Below are positions 44,910-54,134 of a stretch of 64,000 bases of DNA, piece by piece. The DNA comes from Leptospira stimsonii. Its GTDB lineage: Bacteria > Spirochaetota > Leptospiria > Leptospirales > Leptospiraceae. The stretch spans positions 1 to 64,000 of the forward strand of contig NZ_QHCS01000008.1 of assembly GCF_003545875.1 (NCBI RefSeq), written 5' to 3'. Made by a program: the position numbers and the translations under genes. Numbering within the stretch: position 1 is the stretch's first letter; each line of letters begins with the position of its first letter. The notes below the pieces were generated by a model. That model had not been told where the DNA came from and did not search any database. It saw only the letters and a list, made by a program, of their open reading frames with translations.

Positions 44910-46070
44910 ATGAAAGAATATCTTGCATTTTTGAAAGATTCCAAATTCTGGATTCCGGTTTTGATCCTTACGTTTTTAGAAACAGGAATGCAATTCGGTT
45001 GTTACATACCGTTCCTGAAAAAAAATTCTTATGCCGCCAACGTTTCCAGAATCACGAATCACGTAATCGATAAACAAAAAGAATTCGATCCGGACATACT
45101 GATTGTAGGAACTTCGGTCGCCTATCAAGGATTATCTCTTCCGATTCTAAACAAGGAATTGGAACCTCTCGGAAAAAAAATTCAATCCATTGCGATTCCG
45201 GGAACCGAGCTGATCGTCCAGGATCTCGCCGTCTTAAAAACTCTTCCTCATTTAAAAAAAGTAAAAACGGTCGTGCACGTTTTTGAAATCACGACTCCTT
45301 GGGTCGGTCAAAAAATCTTGAACTTGCATACTCTCGCGATGATCTCCGAGTTCGATCGTTTGCAAGTTTATCCAAGAATTTACGATTTCGGTTACGAAGT
45401 CAAAGCGGACGACCTTGCTTACATCACATTAAAATCGATCGCCTATCGAAGAGACATTCAAGACTTGATCCTGAGTCCTTCCAAACGAATCAAGGATATC
45501 GGAAAACGTTTTAGAAAGGAAAATCTCGATCCGTGGGATTACGAGAATTCTTACAAAGAAAAGATCAGCATGTATCCGATCAAAGACATACCTGACTGCG
45601 TTGCAAAAACGGATCCTGCGAACGGACAACCGATCCCCGAAGGTTCGGATCGATTTCACAAAAAGGCGATCTTTGATACCTGCGTCCTTTCGAGTAATCC
45701 TCTAAACAATGCAGTCGAAGACGACGTCACAAGACAATACTTCGATCGATTGAAGATTCTACACGATGAAATTCGAAGAATCGGAAAGGAAAACGGGCAG
45801 GAAATCGAAATTATCGGAGTTGTCGCACCTTACAGTCAACTCATCCAAGAATGGAGATTGGAAGAACGCAACCAAGTCTGGAAACGAGAATTGCAAAGAA
45901 TCAATCCTACAAATCCGGTTTCTCTTCTCGATTATCAAACGCTTTTGGACGGATCGGACAACGGTGATTATTATTACGACTTGATCCATCTCAATAAGTT
46001 AGGGATGGAAAAGTTGAGTCACGCGTTTGCGAAAGATTTAAAAGAGACTCTCATAAAGGAAAAGAAATGA
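44910..46070 (+). CDS. SGNH/DltD-like acyltransfer partner, copy 1
   Basis: 386 residues. One N-terminal membrane helix (about 13-32, IPVLILTFLETGMQFGCYI), then a periplasmic domain. Ser69 sits in VGTSVAYQGLS, the GDS/GTS block of SGNH enzymes, and YYYDLIHLNKLGMEKL near the end gives the Asp and His. Placed between two MBOAT genes and overlapping the second by 4 bp (ATGA). Expected to take an acyl group from the MBOAT protein and put it onto a surface glycan or to act as its cofactor. Confidence 0.75.
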   Translation: MKEYLAFLKDSKFWIPVLILTFLETGMQFGCYIPFLKKNSYAANVSRITNHVIDKQKEFDPDILIVGTSVAYQGLSLPILNKELEPLGKKIQSIAIPGTELIVQDLAVLKTLPHLKKVKTVVHVFEITTPWVGQKILNLHTLAMISEFDRLQVYPRIYDFGYEVKADDLAYITLKSIAYRRDIQDLILSPSKRIKDIGKRFRKENLDPWDYENSYKEKISMYPIKDIPDCVAKTDPANGQPIPEGSDRFHKKAIFDTCVLSSNPLNNAVEDDVTRQYFDRLKILHDEIRRIGKENGQEIEIIGVVAPYSQLIQEWRLEERNQVWKRELQRINPTNPVSLLDYQTLLDGSDNGDYYYDLIHLNKLGMEKLSHAFAKDLKETLIKEKK

Positions 46071-47464
46071 TCTTTACTTCCACTCTCTTCCTCCTTTTCT
46101 TCTTAGTCGTTTATCTTTGTTATTGGGCTTACAACGGAAGGAAATACAGGGAATGGGTGATCGTAATCGCCTCTCTCGTCTTCTACGCGACTTGGAGTGT
46201 TCCCTTTCTATTCCATTTATTAGCGATTCTTTATATAAACTATCTCGCGGTTCGAAGTCTTTTTAAAAACAAAAGCCTCGCAGTTTTGCGCGCGATCGTA
46301 ATTCTTGATCTGATTAACCTCGCCGTTTTCAAATACTTCTATTTTTTTACGGAGAACTTTTATGCTTGGACGCACTGGGGATTTTTAGATCAGAAAAATT
46401 TAGGTTTTCAGATCATTCTTCCTCTTGCGATCAGCTTTTATACGTTTCAGATCATCGCCTTTGTCGTGGACGTATATCGCGGAAAAATAGCGGAAGACAC
46501 CGGATTTTTTCGATTCGTTTTGTTTATTCTCTTCTTCCCTCAGTTGGTCGCCGGGCCTATCATGAGACACCAGGATTTTTTTCCGATCTTGGACAAGGTA
46601 AGAATCAAACCTTCCTTTGTCTATGCCGGACTTTATCTTTTAGGCCTCGGGATCGCGAAGAAAATCCTAGTCGCGGATAACATCGCTTCCTTGGTGGATC
46701 CCGTTTTTCGAAACCCCTCCGAGTATGATAACTATTCCCTCTTTTTAGCCGCTCAAGGGTTTACGTGGCAGGTTTATTGCGACTTTAGCGGTTATACGGA
46801 CATAGCGCGGGGTTGTGCCTTTCTGATGGGATTCAATATTCCGGTAAACTTTAGAGCGCCTTTTTTCAGCCAGACGATCCAGGATCTCTGGAGGCGTTGG
46901 CATATCACGCTTGCGACTTGGCTTCGGGACTATATCTACATTCCTTTGGGTGGATCCAGAACCTCGGAGCCCAAGGTTTATTTTAATTTAATCGCCACAT
47001 TTACGTTAGGTGGTTTTTGGCACGGAGCGAGTTGGACCTATGTGATCTGGGGTTTTTGGCACGGGGTTTGTTTGGTGATCGATCGAGTGATGGATCGATT
47101 GGGAATTCCGAAATTACCGGAGAAAGGTTTTGTCTGGTTTGTGATCCGAGCATTGTTTATTTATTCCATTTTTATGATCGGAGCGATATTCTTCCGATCG
47201 CAGAACCTCGGAGATAGTTGGTACATTCTTAGCAACGGTTTGTATTGGATCGCCGAACCCGCCAAACACGTGTTAAGAACGGATCTGGTCGCTCCGTTTT
47301 TGATCGGAGGTTTCCTTTTACACACTCTGGAATATTTCGAAAAAACTCCGAGATTCTATTATCGACACAAGAAAACGATCGTAATCGTATTTATGATCAT
47401 CCTAGTTCTTCTCCTATCCAATTACGCAGGTAAAGGACAGGATTTTATCTACTTTCAGTTCTGA
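46067..47464 (+). CDS. MBOAT-family O-acyltransferase (AlgI/DltB-like), copy 2
   Basis: 465 residues, polytopic. LPLAISFYTFQIIAFVVDVYRG, FFPQLVAGPIMRHQDF, WQVYCDFSGYTDIARGCAFLMG, DLWRRWHITLATWLRDYIYIP, and catalytic His319 in FWHGASWTYVIWGFWHG. It is clearly a paralogue of the first MBOAT gene (same landmarks in the same order), but the two are well diverged, so they may acylate different positions or use different donors. The next gene, another SGNH protein, starts 9 bp after the stop. Confidence 0.9.
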   Translation: MIFTSTLFLLFFLVVYLCYWAYNGRKYREWVIVIASLVFYATWSVPFLFHLLAILYINYLAVRSLFKNKSLAVLRAIVILDLINLAVFKYFYFFTENFYAWTHWGFLDQKNLGFQIILPLAISFYTFQIIAFVVDVYRGKIAEDTGFFRFVLFILFFPQLVAGPIMRHQDFFPILDKVRIKPSFVYAGLYLLGLGIAKKILVADNIASLVDPVFRNPSEYDNYSLFLAAQGFTWQVYCDFSGYTDIARGCAFLMGFNIPVNFRAPFFSQTIQDLWRRWHITLATWLRDYIYIPLGGSRTSEPKVYFNLIATFTLGGFWHGASWTYVIWGFWHGVCLVIDRVMDRLGIPKLPEKGFVWFVIRALFIYSIFMIGAIFFRSQNLGDSWYILSNGLYWIAEPAKHVLRTDLVAPFLIGGFLLHTLEYFEKTPRFYYRHKKTIVIVFMIILVLLLSNYAGKGQDFIYFQF

Positions 47465-47473
47465 GGAAGAATC

Positions 47474-48541
47474 ATGAGTGAAAAGAAAACAAAAATCATC
47501 CTTCCTTTTCTCCATAGTAGACTTTTATGGGTTCCCCTCCTTTGTTTTACGTTTACGTTCGGCTTGGATCGATTTCTTTCCTCGGAAATAATCAGACCTT
47601 ATACAGAGGCTGGTGCGGAATATTACTTTTATGAAATGAAGGACCGTGTTTTATCCGCACTGGTAAGACAAAAAGAATCCGCAAAGCCGGAAGAAAAAAC
47701 TCTGATCTTTTTTGGCACTTCGCATATGGGAGAATTCTCGTTAGGGACGATTCGCAAAAAAAGAAAAGATCTGATCGTTTACAATTTTTCCGCGCCGTCC
47801 GCTCCGTTCTCCTACCATAACTACAATCTGGAAAAGATTCTCTCCTCCGGAATCAAACCGGATTATGCGATTCTCGAATTTTATCCGGATTCTATGACGG
47901 ATTTTTGCAACAGATATCCATTACGTTATTCTTATGATCTTCCCTATTTTTTGCGTTATGCGAACGAATTTTCCACGAACGACTGGGATACTTTTTTAAG
48001 ATCGAGAGTATTTAGAACCACGGTGTTTCCCCCTCGGTTTAAGGAAGCGATGCAAAGAATCAAGGATCCGAGTTCGAAAGATATGATGCTCGCGATCAAA
48101 AATCTTTTGATGAACGAGTCCGATAAATTCAACGGAGGAATCCCGAACGTTTTACTCGCGAACACTCCTCCCGAAAAACTCGAAGAAGAAGCCGCGAAAT
48201 ATTACGACGATATCTATCGATATATCAGGATTTCTGACGTACAAAAAAAATTCCTCTTTCACTTTTTGGAAACGGCGGAAAAAAACGGAATCAAAGTGAT
48301 TCTCTGGTCCCCACTTTTGTATTCAGGACTTGAATCCCGTGTTAAGTCCGCTGAATTCTATCCATCCTGGGAAAAGATCCGGAGGGAAGTATTAGAATTT
48401 AAGAATGTTTTTCCTCTTGATATGAACGATTATCGAGAACAGGTCCAATGTCAGAAGTTCATCGATCCTCATCATTTGAGCGGCGGATGTTATCCGGAGC
48501 CCACTGAAATTCTAATCGATCACTTGGATTCAAACCTTTGA
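47474..48541 (+). CDS. SGNH protein of the DUF1574 type, copy 2
   Basis: 355 residues with an N-terminal membrane helix (about 15-34). Ser83 lies in FFGTSHMGEFS and DPHHLSGGCYPE near the end holds the Asp/His pair. Motifs and length fit the DUF1574 family abundant in Leptospira. It pairs with MBOAT copy 2. The stop overlaps the TTG start of the MazG-like gene. Proposed role: periplasmic half of an O-acylation system. Confidence 0.7.
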   Translation: MSEKKTKIILPFLHSRLLWVPLLCFTFTFGLDRFLSSEIIRPYTEAGAEYYFYEMKDRVLSALVRQKESAKPEEKTLIFFGTSHMGEFSLGTIRKKRKDLIVYNFSAPSAPFSYHNYNLEKILSSGIKPDYAILEFYPDSMTDFCNRYPLRYSYDLPYFLRYANEFSTNDWDTFLRSRVFRTTVFPPRFKEAMQRIKDPSSKDMMLAIKNLLMNESDKFNGGIPNVLLANTPPEKLEEEAAKYYDDIYRYIRISDVQKKFLFHFLETAEKNGIKVILWSPLLYSGLESRVKSAEFYPSWEKIRREVLEFKNVFPLDMNDYREQVQCQKFIDPHHLSGGCYPEPTEILIDHLDSNL

Positions 48542-48882
48542 AGGAAGACGCACTTTCGTTGAACGAGGCGCAGGCGAAGGTCGACGATTGGATTCGAAAC
48601 TTCGGAGTTCGTTATTTTTCAGAACTCACAAACCTTGCGATCTTGATGGAAGAAGTCGGTGAGTTCTCCAGACTGATGGCGAGAAAATACGGGGATCAGT
48701 CTTTTAAGAAAGGCGAGGACCCGAACGGAATTTCGAAAGAGATGGGAGATATACTTTTTGTTTTGATCTGCCTCGCAAATCAGATGGGGATCTCTTTGGA
48801 AGACGCTCTCAAAGCCACCTTACAAAAGAATACGGAACGGGATAAGAATCGTCACAAAGAAAATCCGAAACTTCAGTCCTGA
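48538..48882 (+). CDS. MazG-like nucleotide pyrophosphohydrolase
   Basis: 114 residues from TTG 48538, overlapping the upstream stop. The all-alpha MazG fold shows in LNEAQAKVDDWIRNFG, NLAILMEEVGEFSRLMARKYG (the ExxE metal site) and EMGDILFVLICLANQMGISL (the E-x2-D site). Such enzymes remove pyrophosphate from (d)NTPs, cleaning the nucleotide pool. It is last in the + strand series and converges with exbD, with no gap. Confidence 0.85.
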   Translation: MKEDALSLNEAQAKVDDWIRNFGVRYFSELTNLAILMEEVGEFSRLMARKYGDQSFKKGEDPNGISKEMGDILFVLICLANQMGISLEDALKATLQKNTERDKNRHKENPKLQS

Positions 48883-49296
48883 TCATTCTTTTTTTACCGC
48901 TAAGTGTAATTCTTTTAAACCCGCGTTTTTTAGACTATCGACGATAAAGACAAACCTTCCGTAATCGGCTTCCTCGTCCCCGTAAACCCAAAGGACGGAT
49001 TCTCTGAATTCTTCTTTGGAGACGATTTGTTTCCATTCTTCTTTCGAAAAATCTTTACCCTCGTAACGAAGAATACCTTCTTTCAAAAGATAGATTTCCT
49101 TTTTCGAACTGACTCCACCCGCTTCTGCGTTCGATTTCGGAAGACGAACCGGAAGAGAATGAACTTCCTTTTGAAAACTCATGGCGACCATCGCGAAGAT
49201 CAGAAGAATAAAGACGACATCCAACATACTCGTCATATCGAGAGGCGAATCTTCTCCATCGAGAAGGCTTTTTCTTTTTTTTGTTCCGCTCTTCAT
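48883..49296 (-). CDS. exbD: ExbD/TolR-family biopolymer transport protein
   Basis: 137 residues from ATG 49296; longer frames upstream only shadow exbB. A short cytoplasmic tail, SPLDMTSMLDVVFILLIFAMVAMSF with the conserved aspartate in the single membrane helix, and a periplasmic domain ending GLKELHLAVKK. With ExbB it uses the proton gradient to energise TonB or Tol. The gene overlaps exbB by 4 bp (ATGA). No tonB is beside it. Confidence 0.9.
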   Translation of the reverse strand: MKSGTKKRKSLLDGEDSPLDMTSMLDVVFILLIFAMVAMSFQKEVHSLPVRLPKSNAEAGGVSSKKEIYLLKEGILRYEGKDFSKEEWKQIVSKEEFRESVLWVYGDEEADYGRFVFIVDSLKNAGLKELHLAVKKE

Positions 49297-49832
49297 TCGA
49301 AACGTTCTTCCGTTTCGTTTTGAATCGTTTGTTTGATTTCGATTTCGGTTCTTTGTAAAATCATCTTCAAATACTGAAATCCTAAGATCGAAGGAATGGC
49401 GACACAGAGTCCTTGAATGGTCGTGTTGAGGGCGAGGCGGATCCCTTCTGAAAAAATTTCGAGGCTGACCGTGCCCGCGTTCTTCATCTCTTCGAAGGCG
49501 ACGGAGATGCCGATCACCGTTCCAAGGAGTCCGAGCATCGTTGCGATTCCTGCGAGATTTCGGATCCAAGCGGTCATCGCTTCCGGGATAAAAAATTCTT
49601 TCGCAAAAAAATCGTCCGGGTCTTCCGAGATCGATCTGATTGATGAGGCGGATCGATCATGCGTTCCATTCTTTGTTTCTTCTTGAAGATGAAACAGGAT
49701 TCTTCTTTTGAGAATCGGAAGAAAGGTCCAAACTCTGAGAAAGAGTCCGACATTGATAAAGCTCACAACCAAGATAAGTACGCTGACCCATCCTCCTTTT
49801 GCAAACAGAACATCCACGAATAGAACCCCCAA
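49293..49832 (-). CDS. exbB: ExbB/TolQ/MotA-family proton channel
   Basis: 179 residues with three membrane helices: about 15-35, and the conserved pair IRNLAGIATMLGLLGTVIGISVAF and IRLALNTTIQGLCVAIPSILGF (partly quoted). Pairs with ExbD. Likely power source for TonB receptors such as the haem receptor at 26436, although TolQ-like function cannot be ruled out. Confidence 0.9.
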   Translation of the reverse strand: MGVLFVDVLFAKGGWVSVLILVVSFINVGLFLRVWTFLPILKRRILFHLQEETKNGTHDRSASSIRSISEDPDDFFAKEFFIPEAMTAWIRNLAGIATMLGLLGTVIGISVAFEEMKNAGTVSLEIFSEGIRLALNTTIQGLCVAIPSILGFQYLKMILQRTEIEIKQTIQNETEERFE

Positions 49833-49949
49833 AACTTAGGATCAGATTGTCATTTCGGCTTCGTTTGTCATTCTAATCTTGAATCCTTTCCGAAGGAGGA
49901 AAACTCTTCTTGCCAAGCGGAAACACGTTGAAATCATTTCATAAGCCCT

Positions 49950-50690
49950 ATGTCAGAATTCAAAATGCCTGAGACAGATCGAAAGGCCGGGTTTGTTCGA
50001 GAGAACTTTAACCGGATTGCTGAAAAATACGATCGATTCAACGATTGGAACAGCTTTCTTCTTCATCGTGTATGGAAAAATCGTCTCGTAAAGGAAGTAG
50101 AAAAGAATTTGGGATCTCATCTCAGGGTTATGGATCTTTGCTGTGGAACGGGTGACATTTCGGTTCGTTTGGAAAATTCTCCTTCCGTCGATCACGTGAC
50201 TTGTGTGGACTTCTCCGAGAACATGCTCGAGATAGCAAAGACTCGTTTGCGAAAAAAAGGGGAAGAAGGAAGAGTCGATTTTCAAGTCGGAGACGCGACA
50301 CAACTGAAAAATTTTCAGGATTCCCAATTCGACGCCGTTTCGATCGGTTTCGGATTACGTAACGTCGATCATCTTTCGAAAGCGATTCAAGAAATTTATC
50401 GGATTTTAAAACCGGGAGGTCTTTTTCTCAATCTGGATGTCGGAAAGGTGAAAAATCCTCTCATTCGTTGGGCGGCGGATTTCTATTTTTTTAAAATTGT
50501 TCCGATCCTCGGTTATATTCTTTGGGGAGGTAAGAACGAGATGTTTGACTATCTTCCCGTTTCTTCCCTTTCATATCCGAGCCAAGAAAAACTCAAATCC
50601 ATCTTAGAGGAAAACGGATTCCGAGACGTGCGATTTGAAAACTTCGTTTTTGGAAACGCCGTTCTACACATCGCAAGAAAAGCTTCTTAG
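49950..50690 (+). CDS. ubiE: Demethylmenaquinone methyltransferase (UbiE/MenG)
   Basis: 246 residues, usual length. SAM-dependent C-methylation of demethylmenaquinone, the last step of menaquinone synthesis. VRENFNRIAEKYDRFND, VMDLCCGTGDIS (SAM motif I), VDFSENML, GFGLRNVDHLSKAIQEIYRILKPGG and the WGG-EMFDYLPVS region are the family markers. Cytoplasmic and membrane-associated. Divergent from exbBD. The following 281 bp (50691-50971) have nothing I can support. Confidence 0.92.
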   Translation: MSEFKMPETDRKAGFVRENFNRIAEKYDRFNDWNSFLLHRVWKNRLVKEVEKNLGSHLRVMDLCCGTGDISVRLENSPSVDHVTCVDFSENMLEIAKTRLRKKGEEGRVDFQVGDATQLKNFQDSQFDAVSIGFGLRNVDHLSKAIQEIYRILKPGGLFLNLDVGKVKNPLIRWAADFYFFKIVPILGYILWGGKNEMFDYLPVSSLSYPSQEKLKSILEENGFRDVRFENFVFGNAVLHIARKAS

Positions 50691-50971
50691 AATTTAATCC
50701 TCCGAGAGTCAGAGTGACGCGTCTTCGGATTGGACGTTAAACGAAATCAATTTATTAGAAATACCGATTTCTCATTCTATCCAGATCATGCCAGAAGAAT
50801 TTCGGATCTTTTTCACCTAATCTTACGTAGCTGAAAAGCGAGGATGACAACGAGTTTGCACCGCGTGTCGTTTTGATCTTTGCGAACGAACGGAATTTCT
50901 TTCACAAGGTTTCTTTCAAAAAACGAAACACAAGCGATTGAAAAAGGATCTTCCGACTTCAGAGACTCGGA

Positions 50972-53035
50972 TCAACGCACTCGATTTAATCCGTCAAAGT
51001 CTTCGGCAAAAATTCCAAACGTATCGATTTGAGTTTCGAAGATCGAAGCGGAAAGTATCTCCGCTCTCAAATATTTGGCTTTGTCAGGAACGTTCAAGCC
51101 GACCGCAATAGGATTCAAATACAAAGGTAATGTTTTGGATTGAATCTCGATCCAATCCGGGCCCAGGAAGGACCAACGAACATAGACCTTATCTTCTTTT
51201 GAAATCTTTTGCGAAGCGGGAACAAAAGCGCGTAAATTGATGGGAGCTTTCCCGCCTAAGACCCAAGTAGCCCCGGAAGAGAACTCGTGAAAACGGATTC
51301 CGTTTTGGTTGAGGTTTTGTTTTTTCGCCATCAATTGGTAGGCCTTCAATTCCGCATAACGGAACTCGGGGCCTCTCAAGTTCGGAGCGATCTGGATGAG
51401 GGAAAAAAACAGATAAACCGAACCTAAGATCAAAACGAAAAGATTGAACCCTCCTCCAAAGCCGCGATGGAGTTGTCTACTCAAGGGCGCGGAGGAAGTG
51501 ATCAGCCAGAGACAAAAGAAAGCCGTTGCGCCGGAACTCCCGGTCCAAGGCATAAAGAAAAATCCGATCGGCAAAAGAAGAATCAGTTGTTTCCAGTGAT
51601 TTCGATATGCGATCTCCAAACCGATCCAAGCCAGGAAAACGAGAGAGAACAAAATCCCACCGTCATGAAACAAAAATACGAATGAGGAAAGAAAGAATTC
51701 CCGAATTCCACCCGGAGGAACGACGTTCACAGATCTGGAATCGATCCAGTTCAGCGCGAAACTGCCCACTCCATTTCCGAACCAAATGGATTGTTTGGCC
51801 CAATTCCAAGCGGCTCTTGTTTGGATCCAACCTTCTCCCCAATAAAGATCGAGAAAGTGGCCGAAATTGCCCGCGGGACCACGCAAACCCTTGCTCCATG
51901 CAAGATACAATTCCTGCCAAGGTTCGTAAGACCAGGAAAAAGAACCGAGCCAGATCAAAAGAACGATCCATCCGAACCAGAGTACGACACAAGCGGGAAT
52001 ATAGGACCATCTCCACCACTTGTTTCGAATTTTCGGGAAATAATTTATCGAATAAGCGTAGAGCAAGGAAGTAAAAAGTAGAATCCAAGAACCCGCGCTA
52101 AAATGTTTCCCTAAAATGACAAAAGGAAGAATCAAACCGAAACTGAGAAGAATCGTCGTTGGCGTCCTCCAACTTCTCGAATGCAGATAATAGAAGAAGT
52201 AAGAAAGTAAAAGAGGAAAGAACCAATTCAAAGAACCCGCATCAGCAAGAAAGCCCGAAATAAGATAAGAATCTCCGCTCATCGGAGTAAACGGAAGCGC
52301 AGAATGACGGGTCAATCCTTGAATTAAGAACATTAGAATATTCGCAAATACTCCGGCAAAAAGACCCTGTCTCCAATATTTAACCGGAGAATCGCTTTCG
52401 TGCGAAGAGGATTCTTCCGCCAAGAAATACAGGATCGCCAGCACCCAGGAGCCGAAGAAGTCCAAACTCAAGCCGAACGCGTATCGAGAACTCACTCCCG
52501 GGAGATAAACCGTATCCAAAATTCCAAAACCTTTAAATGGAGGAGCGTTGAAATAAACAAAAAACCGCTCCAAAAGAAGAAGCGTTAAAAAAGCAAGAAT
52601 CCCGGTTTTTGGGTTTTGATAAAAAGGAAGAGAGGACTTATAAGGACGATTGATATAAAAAAAACGGAATATAGGATCTTCTTCGCTTACGGTTTGCGAA
52701 TGAAACGTGGATATATATTGTCGCAAAAAAATCCCGAAAATCGCACCCGCGAACAAGCCGCTCAAAGAACCGAAGACAACTTCTTTTTCATAAAGAAGGC
52801 CAGGGAGAATTAAGGCTCCGGCCATCGTGAACATTCTTCCCGGCTTGCGATGATAAAGATTGGGGACGAGTCCGAATAAGAATTGGATCAAACCGATCGC
52901 CGCGATTCCGGATCCTTCCGTTTCCCGAACGAAGAGAAAACTTCGAAAGAGAATATATGCTAAAATGGAACAGAGAATGAGTCCGAAAAAGGTGGGAGTT
53001 CGAAGGGGCTTGAGTTTGTTGAATAATCCGGGCAC
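50972..53035 (-). CDS. Large polytopic membrane protein, O-antigen-ligase-like
   Basis: 687 residues with about 12-14 membrane helices and a soluble C-terminal 120-residue domain. The long central loop has TRAAWNWAKQSIWFGNGVGSFALNW and a following PGGIREFFLSSFVFLFHDGG, which resembles the periplasmic loop of Wzy/WaaL-type proteins (GxGxGxF, then a dense H/D region). The C-terminal part ends in beta strands (VYVRWSFLGPDWIEIQ). A polymerase or ligase of a surface glycan is plausible; unproven. Stands alone. Confidence 0.55.
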   Translation of the reverse strand: MPGLFNKLKPLRTPTFFGLILCSILAYILFRSFLFVRETEGSGIAAIGLIQFLFGLVPNLYHRKPGRMFTMAGALILPGLLYEKEVVFGSLSGLFAGAIFGIFLRQYISTFHSQTVSEEDPIFRFFYINRPYKSSLPFYQNPKTGILAFLTLLLLERFFVYFNAPPFKGFGILDTVYLPGVSSRYAFGLSLDFFGSWVLAILYFLAEESSSHESDSPVKYWRQGLFAGVFANILMFLIQGLTRHSALPFTPMSGDSYLISGFLADAGSLNWFFPLLLSYFFYYLHSRSWRTPTTILLSFGLILPFVILGKHFSAGSWILLFTSLLYAYSINYFPKIRNKWWRWSYIPACVVLWFGWIVLLIWLGSFSWSYEPWQELYLAWSKGLRGPAGNFGHFLDLYWGEGWIQTRAAWNWAKQSIWFGNGVGSFALNWIDSRSVNVVPPGGIREFFLSSFVFLFHDGGILFSLVFLAWIGLEIAYRNHWKQLILLLPIGFFFMPWTGSSGATAFFCLWLITSSAPLSRQLHRGFGGGFNLFVLILGSVYLFFSLIQIAPNLRGPEFRYAELKAYQLMAKKQNLNQNGIRFHEFSSGATWVLGGKAPINLRAFVPASQKISKEDKVYVRWSFLGPDWIEIQSKTLPLYLNPIAVGLNVPDKAKYLRAEILSASIFETQIDTFGIFAEDFDGLNRVR

Positions 53036-53247
53036 GAATAAAGAGGATTTTGTAAAAAGAGTCAGATTTCAATCTAAAAAACGTTTTCGAAAGAGCTTTC
53101 CGTTTCTTGGAAAGAAATTGAGTAAGGGAAGAATTCCTAAAGTACTCCCTCTTTGCTTTTCACAAAGGAAGTTCTTCTTCTATAAAAAGATAGGCTTTTA
53201 GAGAGATTGGAAAAAGGAATCGAAAAGGCGAAAGGAACGAATCAGAA

Positions 53248-53706
53248 TCAATCGTCCATCGAATCCATATCGGTTGGGATTTTGTACGCGCCCGTTAGAC
53301 TTCCGGCGTTGCTTTTGCGCATAAAACCACCCTTCCCTTTCGAGAGAGTTTCCGCAAATTCAACTGTATAACGAGTCCAAGGGATCGCTTTGAGGCGTGC
53401 GATCGGAATTTTTTTTCCTGTCCCTTCACAGATTCCGTAGGTTCCGTCTTCGATTTTGTCTAATGCGACGTCGATTTCACGGATCGTTTCGATTTCCGCT
53501 TCGGAAAGAACAGAACTCAGGGTCTCTTCGTTGATTTCTGAGGCGATATCGGCGATATCTCCCATTTCTTTCAGGCCGGAAGGTTTGCTGTTATCTTCCC
53601 AGTGGGCATACTTTTCCAAGAGAGTGCTTTTCTTCTCAAGGAGGAGCTCTTTGATTTCTTGTAGAGCTTTTTTATCGTATGCGGGCGCTGGTTTTTTTGC
53701 AGTCAT
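53248..53706 (-). CDS. DksA/TraR-family protein lacking the zinc-finger cysteines
   Basis: 152 residues. Coiled-coil region (KKALQEIKELLLEKKSTLLEKYAHWED, GDIADIASEINEETLSSVLSEAEIETI, acidic DI-D tip in the loop) followed by the DksA C-terminal motif DGTYGICEGTGKKIPIARLKAIPWTRYTVEFAE. The family normally has CxxC...CxxC here; only one Cys remains, with G/T and V/E at the others, so zinc is probably not bound. DksA-type proteins enter the RNA polymerase secondary channel with ppGpp. rpmG lies 18 bp upstream and may be co-transcribed. Confidence 0.85.
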   Translation of the reverse strand: MTAKKPAPAYDKKALQEIKELLLEKKSTLLEKYAHWEDNSKPSGLKEMGDIADIASEINEETLSSVLSEAEIETIREIDVALDKIEDGTYGICEGTGKKIPIARLKAIPWTRYTVEFAETLSKGKGGFMRKSNAGSLTGAYKIPTDMDSMDD

Positions 53707-53724
53707 ACCTATTTCCTGGAAATC

Positions 53725-53889
53725 TTAGACCTTGGTTTCCTTGTATTCGGTGTGTTTTCTGCAAAATTTGCAGAACTTTTTGGTAACCAGTTTTTCGGTT
53801 TTAGCCTTTTTGTTCTTGGTGAGAAGATAAGTACTCTTTCCCTTTGAACATCCCGGTTCCTGACAAACGAGCTTGATAATTTCTCTCAT
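53725..53889 (-). CDS. rpmG: 50S ribosomal protein L33
   Basis: 54 residues: MREIIKLVCQEPGC, KGKSTYLLTKNKK and TKKFCKFCRKHTEYKETK. This is a complete bL33 with the cysteine pair set (CQEPGC, CKFC) of zinc-binding L33. ATG is at 53889 and TAA at 53725-53727. In many bacteria it precedes secE/nusG; here it is followed by the DksA-like gene and has no tRNA beside it. Confidence 0.92.
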   Translation of the reverse strand: MREIIKLVCQEPGCSKGKSTYLLTKNKKAKTEKLVTKKFCKFCRKHTEYKETKV

Positions 53890-54060
53890 GGCGCTACTGT
53901 CTCGATTTCAATAAATTCCTCATAGTAAGACGGAAAATCCCGCATTTTCAGTCCAATTCAGTTCAAAAATTTGGTTCCTTCGTCCTGAAAATGTCGTACT
54001 GGAGGTTGTATTCTGCTAGAAAAAGTGAGAGGGCTTAAAAATCAAGGAGGATTAGATTAA

Positions 54061-54082
54061 ATTCTCGAAAAAGGTCGAGAAT
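54061..54082 (+). promoter_or_regulatory. Hairpin in the leader of the LuxR-type gene
   Basis: ATTCTCGA at 54061-54068 and TCGAGAAT at 54075-54082 form an 8-bp perfect stem with a 6-nt loop followed by TTTGTTG. A strong AAGGAGG lies just before it (54044-54050) without a start codon that opens a long frame. It might be an attenuator or a small leader peptide region; function unknown. Confidence 0.4.
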
Positions 54083-54134
54083 TTTGTTGTAAAGCAGATA
54101 TCGGATTCGAGAGGTAGTTTTTTTCCGATTTAGT

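Noticed and set aside
49297..49569. N-terminal extension of exbD
   Set aside because: Arg/Asn/Asp-rich translation that overlaps exbB in another frame; ExbD begins at 49296.
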